Assembly: GCA_963840445.1 (NCBI GenBank)
Contig: CAWIZC010000024.1
Coordinates: 1-64,000, forward strand
Origin: AWTP1-13 sp963840445
GTDB lineage: Bacteria; Pseudomonadota; Alphaproteobacteria; Rhizobiales; Hyphomicrobiaceae
Length of the DNA stretch: 64,000 nt
Direction of reading: 5' to 3'
The notes beneath the pieces were generated by a model, which saw nothing but the letters and a program-made list of their open reading frames with translations, had not been told where the DNA came from and did no database searches. A program made the position numbers and the translations under genes. This document shows positions 19,078 through 27,881 of this stretch, piece after piece (positions within the stretch are counted from its first letter, which is position 1; the number at the start of each line of letters is the position of its first letter).

Positions 19078-19714
19078 TCATCGCCATCGATGGACCGGCG
19101 GCATCGGGCAAAGGCACGCTCGCCATGCGCATTGCCGCGCATTTCGGCCTGGCCCACCTGGATACCGGCCTGCTGTATCGCGCCGTTGCCCGCGATGTGA
19201 AGCGCAGCGGTGGCGCGCTGGAGGACGAAGGCGCCGCCATCAGAGCTGCCCAGCGAACTCGATTCCGCCACGCTGGACGACCCCGCCCTGCGCGGCGTTG
19301 GCGCCGGCGAGGCCGCCTCGATCGTGGCGCGCATACCGGACGTGCGGGCAGCCCTGCTGGAGTTCCAGCGCGCCTTCGCCCGCAAGCCGCCCGGTGCCGT
19401 GCTGGACGGGCGCGATATCGGCACGGTCGTGTGCCCCGATGCCGACGTTAAGATCTTCGTAACCGCCACCCCCGAGGTACGTGCCCGGCGCCGCCATCTG
19501 GAGCGGCTGGGACGGGGCGAAAGCGTGACCTACGAGGCGCGTTCTGGCCGATATCCGCCGGCGCGACGAGCGCGATGCCGGTCGGCAAGCGGCCCCCATG
19601 CGGCCGGCGGCAGACGCAGTCTTGCTGGACACCAGCAATTTGGATATAGAAGCCGCATTCGATACAGCCGTCGGCGTGATCGTAAAGAAGGTTGGCCAAC
19701 GCGGGCGCACCTGA
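19074..19714 (+). CDS. cmk: Cytidylate kinase, frameshifted in this sequence
   Basis: This is CMP/dCMP kinase (about 212 residues), essential for nucleotide supply. ATG 19074 overlaps the aroA stop. Motifs: P-loop IDGPAASGKGTLAMRIA, LDTGLLYRAVARD, then after a frame change near 19243 ARIPDVRAALLEFQRAF, GAVLDGRDIGTVVCPDADVK and FVTATPEVRARRRHLERLG. After a second change near 19541 come LADIRRRDERDAGRQAAPMR, LLDTSNLDIEAAFDTAV and a stop at 19714. Every catalytic motif is intact when joined. Confidence 0.9.
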
Positions 19715-19884
19715 GGGTGGGCTCCAATCCAAGTTGGCCGAGGACACGCCGCCGGTAGCAACTCAAACATCATGGGCACGGGCTGGAAAACCCGGCGTGC
19801 GCGGCACGTCGGCCGTGGCATTTCCGGCTTGTGCTCGATCCGCGGCCAAGGTCCGCGGGCAACCGAACAGGAACAGGAGCAGGA

Positions 19885-21611
19885 ATGGCTATCGCCGGCA
19901 TTGAAACGAAGGACATGAACCCGACGCGCGACGACTTCGCCGCGCTGCTGAACGAGACCCTCTCGGAGGACGACGCCTTCGAAGGCAGCGTCGTGAAGGG
20001 CAAGATCACCGCCATCGAGAAGGATTTGGCCGTGATCGACGTCGGCCTGAAGATGGAAGGTCGCGTGCCGCTGCGCGAGTTCTCCATCCCCGGCAAGCCG
20101 GCCGAGCTGAAGGTCGGTGACACCGTCGAGGTGTACCTGGAGCGCATCGAGAACGCGCTGGGCGAGGCGGTGCTGTCGCGCGAGAAGGCGCGCCGCGAAG
20201 AGAGCTGGACGCGACTCGAGGAGAAGTTCAACAAAAGGAGCAGGTCGAAGGCGTCATCTTCAACAAGGTCAAGGGCGGCTTCACCGTCGACCTCGACGGC
20301 GCCGTGGCCTTCCTGCCCGGCAGCCAGGTCGACGTGCGCCCAGTGCGCGACATCGGCCCGCTGATGCACTCGCCGCAGCCCTTCAAGATCCTCAAGATGG
20401 ATCGCCGCCGCGGCAACATCGTCGTCTCCCGCCGCGAGATCCTGGAAGCCACCCGCGCCGAGCAGCGCTCCGAGATCGTCGCCAAGCTGGCCGAGGGCCA
20501 GGTGATCGACGGCCTCGTCAAGAACATCACCGACTACGGCGCCTTCATCGACCTGGGCGGCATCGACGGCCTGCTGCACGTCACCGACATGGCTTGGCGG
20601 CGCGTCAACCACCCGAGCGAGATCGTCAACGTCGGCGACACCGTGAAGGTGCAGATCGTGCGCATCAACCCGGAGACGCAGCGCATCAGCCTCGGCATGA
20701 AGCAGCTGCAGGCCGATCCGTGGGCCGGCATCGAGGCCAAGTATCCGGTCGGCGCCCGCTTCAACGGCACGGTGACCAACATCGCCGACTACGGCGCCTT
20801 CGTGGAGCTGGAGCCGGGCGTGGAAGGCCTGATCCACGTCTCCGAGATGAGCTGGACCAAGAAGAACATCCATCCCGGCAAGATCGTCTCCACCAGCCAG
20901 CAGGTCGAGGTGCAGGTTCTCGAGGTCGACTCGCAGAAGCGCCGCATCTCGCTCGGCCTCAAGCAGACCCAGGACAATCCCTGGGACACCTTCCTCTCCA
21001 CCCACCCGAAGGGCTCGGTGGTCGAGGGCCCGATCCGCAACATCACCGAGTTCGGCCTGTTCATCGGTCTGGATGGCGGCGTCGACGGCATGGTGCACCT
21101 GTCGGACCTCGACTGGAACAAGTCGGGCGACGAGGCCATCAAGGACTACAAGAAGGGCGACACCGTCAAAGCCCAGGTGCTCGACGTCGACCCGACGAAG
21201 GAGCGCATCAGTCTCGGCATCAAGCAGGTCGGCGGCGATCCGCTCGAATCGATCGGCAAGCTGAGGAAGGGCGCGCAGGTCACCTGCGAGGTGCTGGCCG
21301 TGCAGGAGAACGGCATCGAGGTCAAGATCGCCGACAGCGACATCACCACCTTCATCAAGCGTTCCGACCTGTCGCGCGACCGCTCCGAGCAGCGGCCCGA
21401 GCGCTTCAACGTCGGTGACAAGGTGGATGCTGCCATCACCAACCTCGACAAGAACAGCCGTCGCATCTCCGTGTCGATCAAGGCGCTGGAAATCGCCGAG
21501 GAGAAGCAGGCCGTGGCGCAGTACGGCTCGTCCGACTCTGGCGCTTCACTGGGCGACATCTTCAAGGCTGCCATCAAGAAGAAGGAAGGCGGCGACGATA
21601 ATCCGAGCTGA
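19885..21611 (+). CDS. rpsA: 30S ribosomal protein S1, one frameshift in this sequence
   Basis: S1 binds mRNA on the small subunit and is essential. ATG 19885 follows GGAACAGGAGCAGGA. The protein has about 575 residues with six S1/OB repeats, e.g. VVKGKITAIEKDLAVIDVGL, EGVIFNKVKGGFTVDLDGAV, DGLVKNITDYGAFIDLGGID, GTVTNIADYGAFVELEPGVE, GPIRNITEFGLFIGLDGGVD, and a divergent sixth repeat. The only break is at 20232-20236 in an A run (AACAAAAGGAG), a classic homopolymer miscount. The usual C-terminal IGS-type tail ends KKKEGGDDNPS. Confidence 0.95.
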
Positions 21612-21635
21612 TCGCCGCGCAGCTCGCGTCTTGCG

Positions 21636-21667
21636 CAGGCCCCGTTGGCGAAAGCCGGCGGGGCCTG
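21636..21667 (+). terminator. Terminator hairpin after rpsA
   Basis: CAGGCCCC and GGGGCCTG form the outer stem, closed by an inner TTGGC-GAAA-GCCGG stem-loop, 25 bp after the rpsA stop. It is very stable with a short T-poor tail (GTCGCTTTGTG), so termination may be partial or Rho-assisted. Confidence 0.65.
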
Positions 21668-22057
21668 TCGCTTTGTGAGGCGATGCTGGCGCCCATCACA
21701 TCTGTGTGAGCATCAGCGCAGACGAATTTCGGGTGATGCGACCTACTGTGCCGCACAAGAGTTCGGGCTCAGACCGAATGCGGCGGGCCAAGATTCGCAG
21801 GGTTCGTGGCCGTCTTATTGACACGGACGGTCCGCAAGATTGTGCCGGGCCTTGCTGCACCGTGCGGGAGATCGGTGAGGCCGCGCACGGTAGGCCGAGC
21901 GTCACAGCGCTGAAATCAAGTACGGCCACAACGGCAAGTCGCGGGGTGACTAGCCGGCTGGCATCTGCAGCGCCTCGGGAATCGTCAAGACTGCGAAAGA
22001 GCGGATTTTTGCTCGGCTAGGAGCGTACGTCGACTATTCGGGAGGGGATGTTCAGCC
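21668..22057. other. Intergenic upstream of a TPR/SEL1-like gene
   Basis: A 390-bp stretch with no supported gene. It presumably holds the promoter of the following gene, whose ribosome-binding site GGAGGGG is at 22040-22046. Confidence 0.4.
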
Positions 22058-23044
22058 ATGCCGCAGATCAGGCAGCCGGTGGTGCTGGATCTTGCTACGC
22101 CCCTTACCCGGCGCCGCAGGCGGGTGCGGATCACCGCCCTGCTGGTGATTGCCGGTCTCGTCGCCTCGCTCACTCTGCTTCTGTCGCCGGCAAGGCGCAC
22201 GGTAACAACGTCGAACGACAACACCGTCCCGGGGGATATCCTCCTGACGGACATTATGCCGACGCTGTCCGTGGGAGCGGCAATTGTAGCGGAGCCATCG
22301 ATTGCGACGGCGCTGCCCATTTATGTGGTTCCGGCGGACTCTGTACCAGCTGAGGCGTGGATCAGGATTTCCAGTGTGCCGTTGCTGAGCTCGTTGTCGG
22401 AAGGCTACGAGATTGCGCCCGGGCTTTGGGGGGTGCCCCTGGCGGCGCTTCCAAATCTGAAGATTACGGCGCCGAGCGGGCCTAGCATAAGGTCTGTGGT
22501 GAGTGTGGCGCTGATGTCCGCCGACGGAAAAGTCCTGGCCGAAGCGCTGTCAGTCCTGGCCGTCATGTCCGCGCGCCAATTGCTGACCCTTGCCGATGCC
22601 ACCGTTGCGGAGCCGGACGGCCTTGAGGTGATCGAACGATCCGCGCCGCGGCCGAGGGGTGCCCCGCAATGCAGGAATGAAATGCCGACGGCGAGCTTCT
22701 CGTATGAGCAAGCCCAAGCTGCGCGCAGATTGGTGGAGAAGGGCGACAGCGCCCTGTCCGAAGGGCAAGTTGCCGTGGCGCGCTCGTTCTATCAGCGAGG
22801 GGCGCAGATGGGCTGGTCGGGCGCTGCCTTTGCCCTCGCTACAACCTACGATCCCTACGAGCTGATCCGCTGGCCTTTGGGACCGAGCGCCAACCTCACC
22901 ATGGCGCGGTGCTGGTACGCGAGAGCCGAGCAACTGGCCGAAGCAGAGGCGGCCTACTATCTCAAGCGACTGGAGCCGATGCGCAATCTCGACAAGGCCG
23001 GCGGCACAGATCGGTTTCCCTTCGCGGGCACCAAGCCTCCCTAA
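22058..23044 (+). CDS. Membrane-anchored hypothetical protein with SEL1/TPR-like end
   Basis: This intact 328-residue protein starts at ATG 22058, preceded by GGAGGGG. A basic N-terminus (LTRRRRRVRITALLVIAGLV) and one transmembrane helix at about 25-45 anchor it. A long low-complexity periplasmic linker follows. The C-terminal 100 residues (AARRLVEKGDSALSEGQVAV, ARSFYQRGAQMGWSGAAFAL, ARCWYARAEQLAEAEAAYYL) resemble SEL1/TPR helices. Similar anchored proteins are common in Rhizobiales, without an assigned role. Confidence 0.7.
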   Translation: MPQIRQPVVLDLATPLTRRRRRVRITALLVIAGLVASLTLLLSPARRTVTTSNDNTVPGDILLTDIMPTLSVGAAIVAEPSIATALPIYVVPADSVPAEAWIRISSVPLLSSLSEGYEIAPGLWGVPLAALPNLKITAPSGPSIRSVVSVALMSADGKVLAEALSVLAVMSARQLLTLADATVAEPDGLEVIERSAPRPRGAPQCRNEMPTASFSYEQAQAARRLVEKGDSALSEGQVAVARSFYQRGAQMGWSGAAFALATTYDPYELIRWPLGPSANLTMARCWYARAEQLAEAEAAYYLKRLEPMRNLDKAGGTDRFPFAGTKPP

Positions 23045-23171
23045 CCGCCGGTTCGCGGCGCCGCAGCAAGCCCTAGCATTTTTCGCGAGCTAAGTCCTTG
23101 AAGGCGTGGCCTTGCCGGCCTAGGTTGGCGCCGGTCGCGCGCGGGCGGCCGGCTGCAACGGATCGCTGCAC

Positions 23172-24143
23172 ATGACCTTCGAGACCGAGACTGTTCTCGA
23201 CCGCCGACGCCTTCGCAGGCGGGTGTCATGGTGGCGGGCGCTTGCCGTCATAGCGGCGGTCAGTGTGATCGGTCTTGTCTCCGCCAAAACCGCCGAGCGC
23301 ACCGGGCTCACTGAAAGCCGCCACATTGCCCGCGTCAGCGTCGACAACCTGATCACGGAAGATCGCCCGCAGCTCAAGATGCTGCAGTCGATCGCCGAGA
23401 ACAAGCAGGTCGCCGGCGTGATCCTGTTCGTCAACAGTCCCGGCGGCACGACCACCGGCGGCGAGGCGCTGTTCGAGGCCATCCGCAATCTCGCCAAGGA
23501 CAAGCCGGTGGTGGCGCAGTTCGGCACCCTGGCGACATCGGCCGCCTACATCGCCGGGCTCGCGACTGACCATATTGTGGCACGCGGCAACACCATCACC
23601 GGGTCGGTGGGTGTCATCTTCCAGTGGGCCGAGGTCTCGCAGCTGCTCGACAAGATCGGCGTGAAGATGAACGAGGTGAAGAGTGGCCCGCTCAAGGCCA
23701 ATCCATCGCCGTTCCAGCCGATCGATGAGGCCGGCAGGGCCGCCGCCGAGCAGATGGTCGCGGACTCGCAGAAATGGTTCGTCGGGCTGGTGTCGTCACG
23801 CCGCAACATCGACACGCGCAGCGTCGCCGGCCTGGAGCAGGGCCGCATCTTCTCCGGCCGTGAGGCGCTCACATACAAGCTGATCGACGAGATCGGTGGC
23901 GAGGCCGAGGCCGTGCAGTGGCTCGAGCAGAAGCGCGATATTCCCAAGGGCCTCAAGGTCGTCGACTGGAAACCCAAGCGCGGCAGCGACTGGTCCTTGG
24001 TAGGCACCTCTGGGGCGGTTATCGGATATCTGTTCGGCGACCGGATCGGCGGCGAATTTGCTTATCTCCTCGGCAATGAGCACGGCCTCGGTGCTTTGCG
24101 CCTTGACGGCTTGGTCTCTGTTTGGCAGGCTTCCGAAAGATGA
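23172..24143 (+). CDS. sppA: Signal peptide peptidase SppA, 36K type
   Basis: This intact 323-residue inner-membrane serine protease degrades cleaved signal peptides. A transmembrane helix at about 22-40 (WWRALAVIAAVSVIGLVSA) anchors it. The S49 domain shows VAGVILFVNSPGGTTTGGEA, the nucleophile Ser123 in FGTLATSAAYIAGLA, GSVGVIFQ, and the general-base Lys175 in VKSGPLKANPSPFQP, 52 residues later as in other SppA proteins. It is followed 41 bp later by ihfB, a typical alphaproteobacterial order. Confidence 0.93.
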   Translation: MTFETETVLDRRRLRRRVSWWRALAVIAAVSVIGLVSAKTAERTGLTESRHIARVSVDNLITEDRPQLKMLQSIAENKQVAGVILFVNSPGGTTTGGEALFEAIRNLAKDKPVVAQFGTLATSAAYIAGLATDHIVARGNTITGSVGVIFQWAEVSQLLDKIGVKMNEVKSGPLKANPSPFQPIDEAGRAAAEQMVADSQKWFVGLVSSRRNIDTRSVAGLEQGRIFSGREALTYKLIDEIGGEAEAVQWLEQKRDIPKGLKVVDWKPKRGSDWSLVGTSGAVIGYLFGDRIGGEFAYLLGNEHGLGALRLDGLVSVWQASER

Positions 24144-24184
24144 GTGAATACAAAGACTTTCGCGCGTTGTTGGAGGGCGCAACG

Positions 24185-24469
24185 ATGATCAAGTCGGAAC
24201 TCATTCAAAAGATTGCCGCAGCCAATCAGCATCTCTACCACCGCGACATCGAGCGCATCGTCAACGTCGTCTTCAACGAGATCGTGGAAGCTCTCTCGCG
24301 CGGCGATCGTGTGGAGCTGAGAGGCTTTGGCGCCTTCACTGTGAAGCATCGCGCGCCGCGCGTCGGCCGCAACCCGCGCACCGGCGCATCCGTCTCGGTG
24401 GAGGAGAAGTTCGTGCCGTTCTTCAAGACCGGCAAGGATCTGCGCGAGCGCTTGAACAAGGGGCATTGA
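24185..24469 (+). CDS. ihfB: Integration host factor subunit beta
   Basis: This 94-residue DNA-bending protein starts at ATG 24185, after GGAGGGC. The HU/IHF fold is clear: MIKSELIQKIAAANQHLYHR, VELRGFGAFTVKHRAPRVGR, NPRTGASVSVEEKFVPFFKT and GKDLRERLN. The arm has the Pro that intercalates into the minor groove (GRNPRTG). IHF assists recombination, replication and transcription, and would be an expected host cofactor for the integrases seen here. Confidence 0.95.
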   Translation: MIKSELIQKIAAANQHLYHRDIERIVNVVFNEIVEALSRGDRVELRGFGAFTVKHRAPRVGRNPRTGASVSVEEKFVPFFKTGKDLRERLNKGH

Positions 24470-24473
24470 ATAA

Positions 24474-24540
24474 CCAGGCAGTAGGTATTCGGCAGTAGGC
24501 AGTAGAGAACGTTCCTGCCTATTGCCAACTGCCTACTGCC
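24474..24540. repeat. Heptad-repeat inverted structure between ihfB and the LapA gene
   Basis: GGCAGTAGGCAGT (24491-24503) and ACTGCCTACTGCC (24528-24540) are a perfect 13-bp inverted repeat built from GGCAGTA heptads. Further copies lie on the left (AGGCAGTAGGTATTCGGCAGTA). It can form a strong hairpin and may end the ihfB transcript. The heptads recall the GGGAGTT/GGGAATT units at 48729 and 49221. Confidence 0.7.
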
Positions 24541-24551
24541 GAGAGACCCAA

Positions 24552-24899
24552 ATGCTGCGACGCGTTGTCTGGACTGTGGTGGCGTTCCCCCTCGGGCTCG
24601 TGCTGGTGACGCTGGCCGTCGTCAATGGTCATCGTGTCCGCTTGGTGCTTGACCCCTTCCGCCCGGAAGACCCGGTGCTTTCGCTGCTGCTGCCGTTCTA
24701 CGTCTACCTGTTCGGGGCTGTGTTGATCGGCGTCGTGCTCGGCGGCATGGCGATGTGGATGACACAGGCCCGCTGGCGGCGCATGGCCCGGCGGCGCGGC
24801 GCGGACGCCGTGCGCTGGCAAGCCGAAGCCGACCGTCTCACGCGCGAGCGCGACAAGCAGGTCACCTCCGTCCGCCAGCTCGCCCCGGCCGATCGCTGA
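24552..24899 (+). CDS. LapA (DUF1049) domain membrane protein
   Basis: This 115-residue protein starts at ATG 24552. Two transmembrane helices (VVWTVVAFPLGLVLVTLAVV and LLPFYVYLFGAVLIGVVLGG) enclose VNGHRVRLVLDPF, the LapA signature. The basic/coiled C-terminus (ARWRRMARRRGADAVRWQAE) is cytosolic. LapA proteins act in envelope assembly, e.g. with LapB in LPS control in enterics. In Alphaproteobacteria the gene usually follows ihfB as here. Confidence 0.88.
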   Translation: MLRRVVWTVVAFPLGLVLVTLAVVNGHRVRLVLDPFRPEDPVLSLLLPFYVYLFGAVLIGVVLGGMAMWMTQARWRRMARRRGADAVRWQAEADRLTRERDKQVTSVRQLAPADR

Positions 24900-24958
24900 T
24901 CACCGTACGTCCAGGGTCGTTCCGACTTGGGTTAGATCGCGGTCGGCTGCCGCTACCC

Positions 24959-25025
24959 AGTGCTGAGCCCCGTCGAAGCACGGCATTGCCGGACTCATTT
25001 CGCCCTTCGACAAGCTCAGGGCTGA
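24959..25025. repeat. Dispersed repeat / inverted repeat, copy 1
   Basis: GTGCTGAGC(CC)CGTCGAAGCACGGCATTGC is followed by CTTCGACAAGCTCAGGG. The second half is the inverse of the first (CTGAGC...GTCGAAG against CTTCGAC...GCTCAG), so the unit can fold. The first half recurs at 61167-61205. CTTCGACAAGCTCAGG is a core seen in many proteobacterial intergenic repeats. Confidence 0.65.
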
Positions 25026-25056
25026 AGTCTTTGCTTCTGCATGAACCGAAAAGATC

Positions 25057-26092
25057 CTACGAGGCGCCCGCGTAGCGCTGCAGCGCCTCGACCCGCTCGC
25101 GCACCGATGGATGCGTGGAGAACAGGCCGCTGACGCGCTCGGCCACCGGGTTCTCGATGAAGAACGCCTCCATGCGCGAAGGGACGTCGAGCGTGGCGTT
25201 CGCCTCTATCTTGCGCAAAGCGCGGACCAGCGCGTCGGGGTTCTTGGTCAGCTCGGCCGAGCCCGCATCGGCCAGGAACTCGCGCGAGCGCGACAGCGCC
25301 AGCCGGATCAGCGTCGACACGCCCCAGGTAATCAGGATGATGGCGATGGCCACGGCAATGGCGATCAGAGCGCCGCCGCCGCCATCGCGGCTGCGGCCGC
25401 CGCTGCCACCGCCGCCATCCGAGTCGCCGTCGCCGCGGCCGGATGAGCCGCCCCACGGTCCCTGACTTTTGGAGCGCGGCGCCCAGCCGTACGGGAAGTC
25501 CCAGCCGCGGATGATGAGGTCGCCGAAGAAGGCGAAGATGCCTGCGAAGATGACGGCGATCACCATCAGCTGCGTGTCGCGGTTGCGGATGTGGGTCAGC
25601 TCGTGGGCCAGCACGGCCTCGAGCTCGTCGTCGGTCAGGGTATCGACCAGCCCGCGCGTGACCGCCACCACGTACTGCCCCTCGCGAATGCCGGAGGCAT
25701 AGGCGTTGAGGGTGGGGCTATCGATGATCTGCAGCGCCGGCATCGGCAGCCCGCGCGAGACGCACAGGTTCTCCAGAGTGTTGTAGAGCTTGGGCGCCTC
25801 GGCCCGCGACACGCCCTTGGCACCGGTGGCCATGCCGATCAGCGCCTGATGCGCGAAGTAGGCGATCACGAACCAGATTAGCGCTCCCGCCATGGCGACC
25901 GGCCAGGAGCGCGCGAACTGGGCCCAGGCGCCGGCCGCGATCTCCTCGAACGTGCCGCCCTGCAGCGCGCTCCAGATCAGCAGGATCGAGAACAGCAAGC
26001 GCGTGCAGCAGGGCGACGAAGCCGGCCAGCAGCAAGGCCGAGCGCACCCGGTTCGCCTGGATGTGGCCGTAGAGTCCGTAGGCCTGGAACAT
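25057..26092 (-). CDS. htpX: M48-family zinc metalloprotease, HtpX-like, one frameshift
   Basis: This is a membrane-bound quality-control protease of about 345 residues. The start MFQAYGLYGHIQANRVRSAL (ATG 26092) joins LLFSILLIWSALQGG by a frame change near 25998. Zinc motif HELTHIRNRD lies around residue 170, with the third ligand region LSRSREFLADAGSAELT (Glu). A flexible Gly/Ser/Asp-rich loop (GDGDSDGGGGSGGRSRDGGG) separates two transmembrane segments. It ends HPSVRERVEALQRYAG. It lies downstream of lemA on the same strand, the common lemA-M48 operon. Confidence 0.92.
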
Positions 26093-26169
26093 GGATGTCG
26101 ATCCGCGCTCGCTTGTCACCGGGATCCAGCGTCGCGAAGCCGGGACTCCAGAGCAAGCGGTAAGATGGA

Positions 26170-26190
26170 TCCCGGGCACGAGGCCCGGGA
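26170..26190 (-). repeat. CCCGGG hairpin between lemA and htpX
   Basis: TCCCGGG and CCCGGGA flank a 7-base loop, inside the motif ATGGATCCCGGGCACGAGGC, which is typical of dispersed intergenic repeats in high-GC Alphaproteobacteria. It may weaken read-through from lemA to htpX. Confidence 0.55.
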
Positions 26191-26200
26191 TGACACTCCG

Positions 26201-26767
26201 TCAGAATTTCACCTGCGGGGCGGTCTGCACGGCCTTGCGCTCGGCCTCGTCCAGATTGAAGAACTCCTGCGGCAGGAAGCCCATCGAAGCGGCGAACAGC
26301 ACGGCCGGGAACGACTCGCGCGTGGCGTTGTATTCGGCGGCCGTATTGTTGAAGAAGCGGCGCGCGGCGGCGATCTTGTTCTCGAGGTCGGACAGCTCGG
26401 CCTGCAGCTGCTGGAAGTTCTGGTTGGCCTTCAGGTCGGGATAGGCCTCGGCCAGTGCAAAGATCTGCCGCAATGCGCCTTGCAGGACCCCTTCGGCCGC
26501 GGCCTGCGCGGCAGGGCCCTGCGCGGTCACCGCTGCATTGCGGGCCGCAACGACGGCCTCCAGCGTGCCCCTCTCGTGCGCCGCATAGCCTTTCACGGTT
26601 TCGACCAGGTTGGGGACCAGGTCGTGGCGCTGCTTGAGCTGTACGTCGATGTCGGAGAAGGCCTGGCGGCAGCGCTGCCGGAGCGACACCAGACCGTTGT
26701 AGGTCATCATCAGCCACAACCCGGCGAGGACGATCACGCCGAGAACGATCCAGCCTGCGGTGCCCAT
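26201..26767 (-). CDS. LemA family protein
   Basis: This intact 188-residue protein starts at ATG 26767 after GGAGAC. It has one N-terminal transmembrane helix (GWIVLGVIVLAGLWLMM) and then a LemA helical bundle: YNGLVSLRQRCRQAFSDIDV, LKQRHDLVPNLVETVKGYAA, ALAEAYPDLKANQNFQQLQ, ELSDLENKIAAARRFFNNTA and FPAVLFAASMGFLPQEFF. LemA proteins are paired with M48 proteases; the exact role is unknown. The promoter side of this gene is where the 30-kb element is inserted. Confidence 0.93.
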   Translation of the reverse strand: MGTAGWIVLGVIVLAGLWLMMTYNGLVSLRQRCRQAFSDIDVQLKQRHDLVPNLVETVKGYAAHERGTLEAVVAARNAAVTAQGPAAQAAAEGVLQGALRQIFALAEAYPDLKANQNFQQLQAELSDLENKIAAARRFFNNTAAEYNATRESFPAVLFAASMGFLPQEFFNLDEAERKAVQTAPQVKF

Positions 26768-26828
26768 GAGTGTCTCCAGCTACGCGCAATCGAGCGGAAT
26801 ATGGTAGTGGCACGTGGTTAGCGCCAGA

Positions 26829-26842
26829 TTAACACTGTGTTA
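26829..26842. repeat. Left junction (candidate attL) of the 30-kb element
   Basis: The sequence TTAACACTGTGTTA contains ACTGTGTTA (26834-26842), repeated in the same orientation at 57054-57062. It lies 62 bp upstream of lemA, at the point where core synteny stops. Confidence 0.6.
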
Positions 26843-26929
26843 GGATGGGAATCACACGTAATACATTGATATTCAACAAAATTTTGCTCACCGAGGTGGC
26901 CTCTTGAACGCGCTTTGGCCGTGCCGGCT

Positions 26930-26961
26930 TTAGGTTAGGGCCTAGGTTACAGCTAACCTAA
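26930..26961. promoter_or_regulatory. Inverted repeat, candidate Int/Xis arm site or AlpA operator
   Basis: TTAGGTTAG (26930-26938) and CTAACCTAA (26953-26961) are a perfect 9-bp inverted repeat. A third related box, AGGTTACAG, lies between them. It sits 60-90 bp upstream of the AlpA-type gene and 90 bp inside the element. Confidence 0.5.
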
Positions 26962-27022
26962 TCGGCGACCTCAGTATGTAACTCCAGCGCGGCCCACATC
27001 CCCCGCGCGCTGGAGACACGTG

Positions 27023-27259
27023 ATGAAGCGACCTACTGCGCGACACCCACTACCGGAGCCCAACCTCGACCAAATCACGCTGCTGGATCGGCATCAGGTG
27101 GCAGCCAGACTCCGGATTGGGCTTTGGACCCTGAACAGATGGGTGCAGGCAGGCATCCTGCCACGGCCACTGAAGCTCACGGACAGCAGCTACCGGTGGC
27201 GCGCCAGCGACATCGCGGCTTGGTTGGACAGGCCCTGGCAGGCGTCTGGAAGAACGTGA
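27023..27259 (+). CDS. AlpA-family DNA-binding protein (excisionase-like)
   Basis: This 78-residue protein starts at ATG 27023 with GGAG eight bases upstream. LDRHQVAARLRIGLWTLNRW, VQAGILPRPLKLTDSSYRW and ASDIAAWLDRPW form the MerR-like winged helix of AlpA/excisionase proteins. These bend DNA at attachment sites or activate integrase genes. Its position at the left end, opposite the integrase, fits a recombination directionality factor. Confidence 0.82.
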   Translation: MKRPTARHPLPEPNLDQITLLDRHQVAARLRIGLWTLNRWVQAGILPRPLKLTDSSYRWRASDIAAWLDRPWQASGRT

Positions 27260-27317
27260 CGTCTGCGGACTGGAACTCGAGGAACAGCTGTTCCTCGGCG
27301 GCAGTGGGAGTTTCGGT

Positions 27318-27542
27318 GTGGCAGTAATTTGCAGAGCCGTGGCTGCAGTTCTCTTAATGACGGCGCTCGGGTCGGGTGCGGCGCAGGCCTGGTGGGATGA
27401 CAGCCACGGGTATCGGGGCGTACGCGCATATGCGTACGGTCCACCATACCGCACTTCCGGTGTCACTATGCTCGTGGACGAATGGCGCTATCGTCATCAC
27501 CTTCGACGACACCTGCACCGGCACCGGGACTCGAGTTACTAG
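27318..27542 (+). CDS. Small secreted Tyr/His/Arg-rich protein
   Basis: This 74-residue protein starts at GTG 27318 after GGGAG. It has a clear signal peptide (VICRAVAAVLLMTALGSGAAQA) and a mature part WWDDSHGYRGVRAYAYGPPY ending in HHLRRHLHRHRDSSY, a basic His-rich tail. I do not recognise a family; such short secreted peptides are frequent in Rhizobiales. Confidence 0.5.
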   Translation: MAVICRAVAAVLLMTALGSGAAQAWWDDSHGYRGVRAYAYGPPYRTSGVTMLVDEWRYRHHLRRHLHRHRDSSY

Positions 27543-27562
27543 GCAACAAACGCATCGGTGCC

Positions 27563-27712
27563 CTAGCGACCGCGGCTCGGCTTGTTGAGCGGGTCTTCGC
27601 GCTCCATGGCCCGATACCACTCTGCTGTGCCTACGCGGTAGTCGTCCGGTGAGCCGGCGCCGCCCGCGGCGCACGCAATCGGATTGCCTGCCCTGACTTT
27701 CTCCAGGTGGCT
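27563..27712 (-). pseudogene. Short protein remnant ending EWYRAMEREDPLNKPSRGR
   Basis: The minus strand reads ACAAGGAGSPDDYRVGTAEW then YRAMEREDPLNKPSRGR and a stop (TAG at 27565-27563). The tail has natural composition, but a stop lies 50 codons upstream and there is no good start. It is probably the end of a small broken gene. Confidence 0.3.
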
Positions 27713-27881
27713 ATCCTAACGACTGATGGATGGTGCTGACGGCCAATCACCCGTTGTTCATTAGACGTGCATTGAAAACAATCAGCTCAACCCACCGCGA
27801 ACAGCCGATTGATCGATGGTAAAACCTTAAGGTCGCCTTAGGCGTCTGCATGGCTGGGCCAGCGATCTTGCCAACAACACC

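Noticed and set aside
20228..20240. Programmed ribosomal frameshift in rpsA
   Set aside because: S1 is not known to use one. The site is a simple A run and other housekeeping genes have similar breaks, so a base error is simpler.
19770..21098. A 442-codon open frame on the minus strand, and a 433-codon frame in another plus frame, over rpsA
   Set aside because: Both are shadows of high-GC codon use in rpsA; neither has protein-like families or start signals.
24474..24540. Possible CRISPR array
   Set aside because: The repeats are 7 bp, degenerate and without spacers; no Cas genes lie anywhere in the window.
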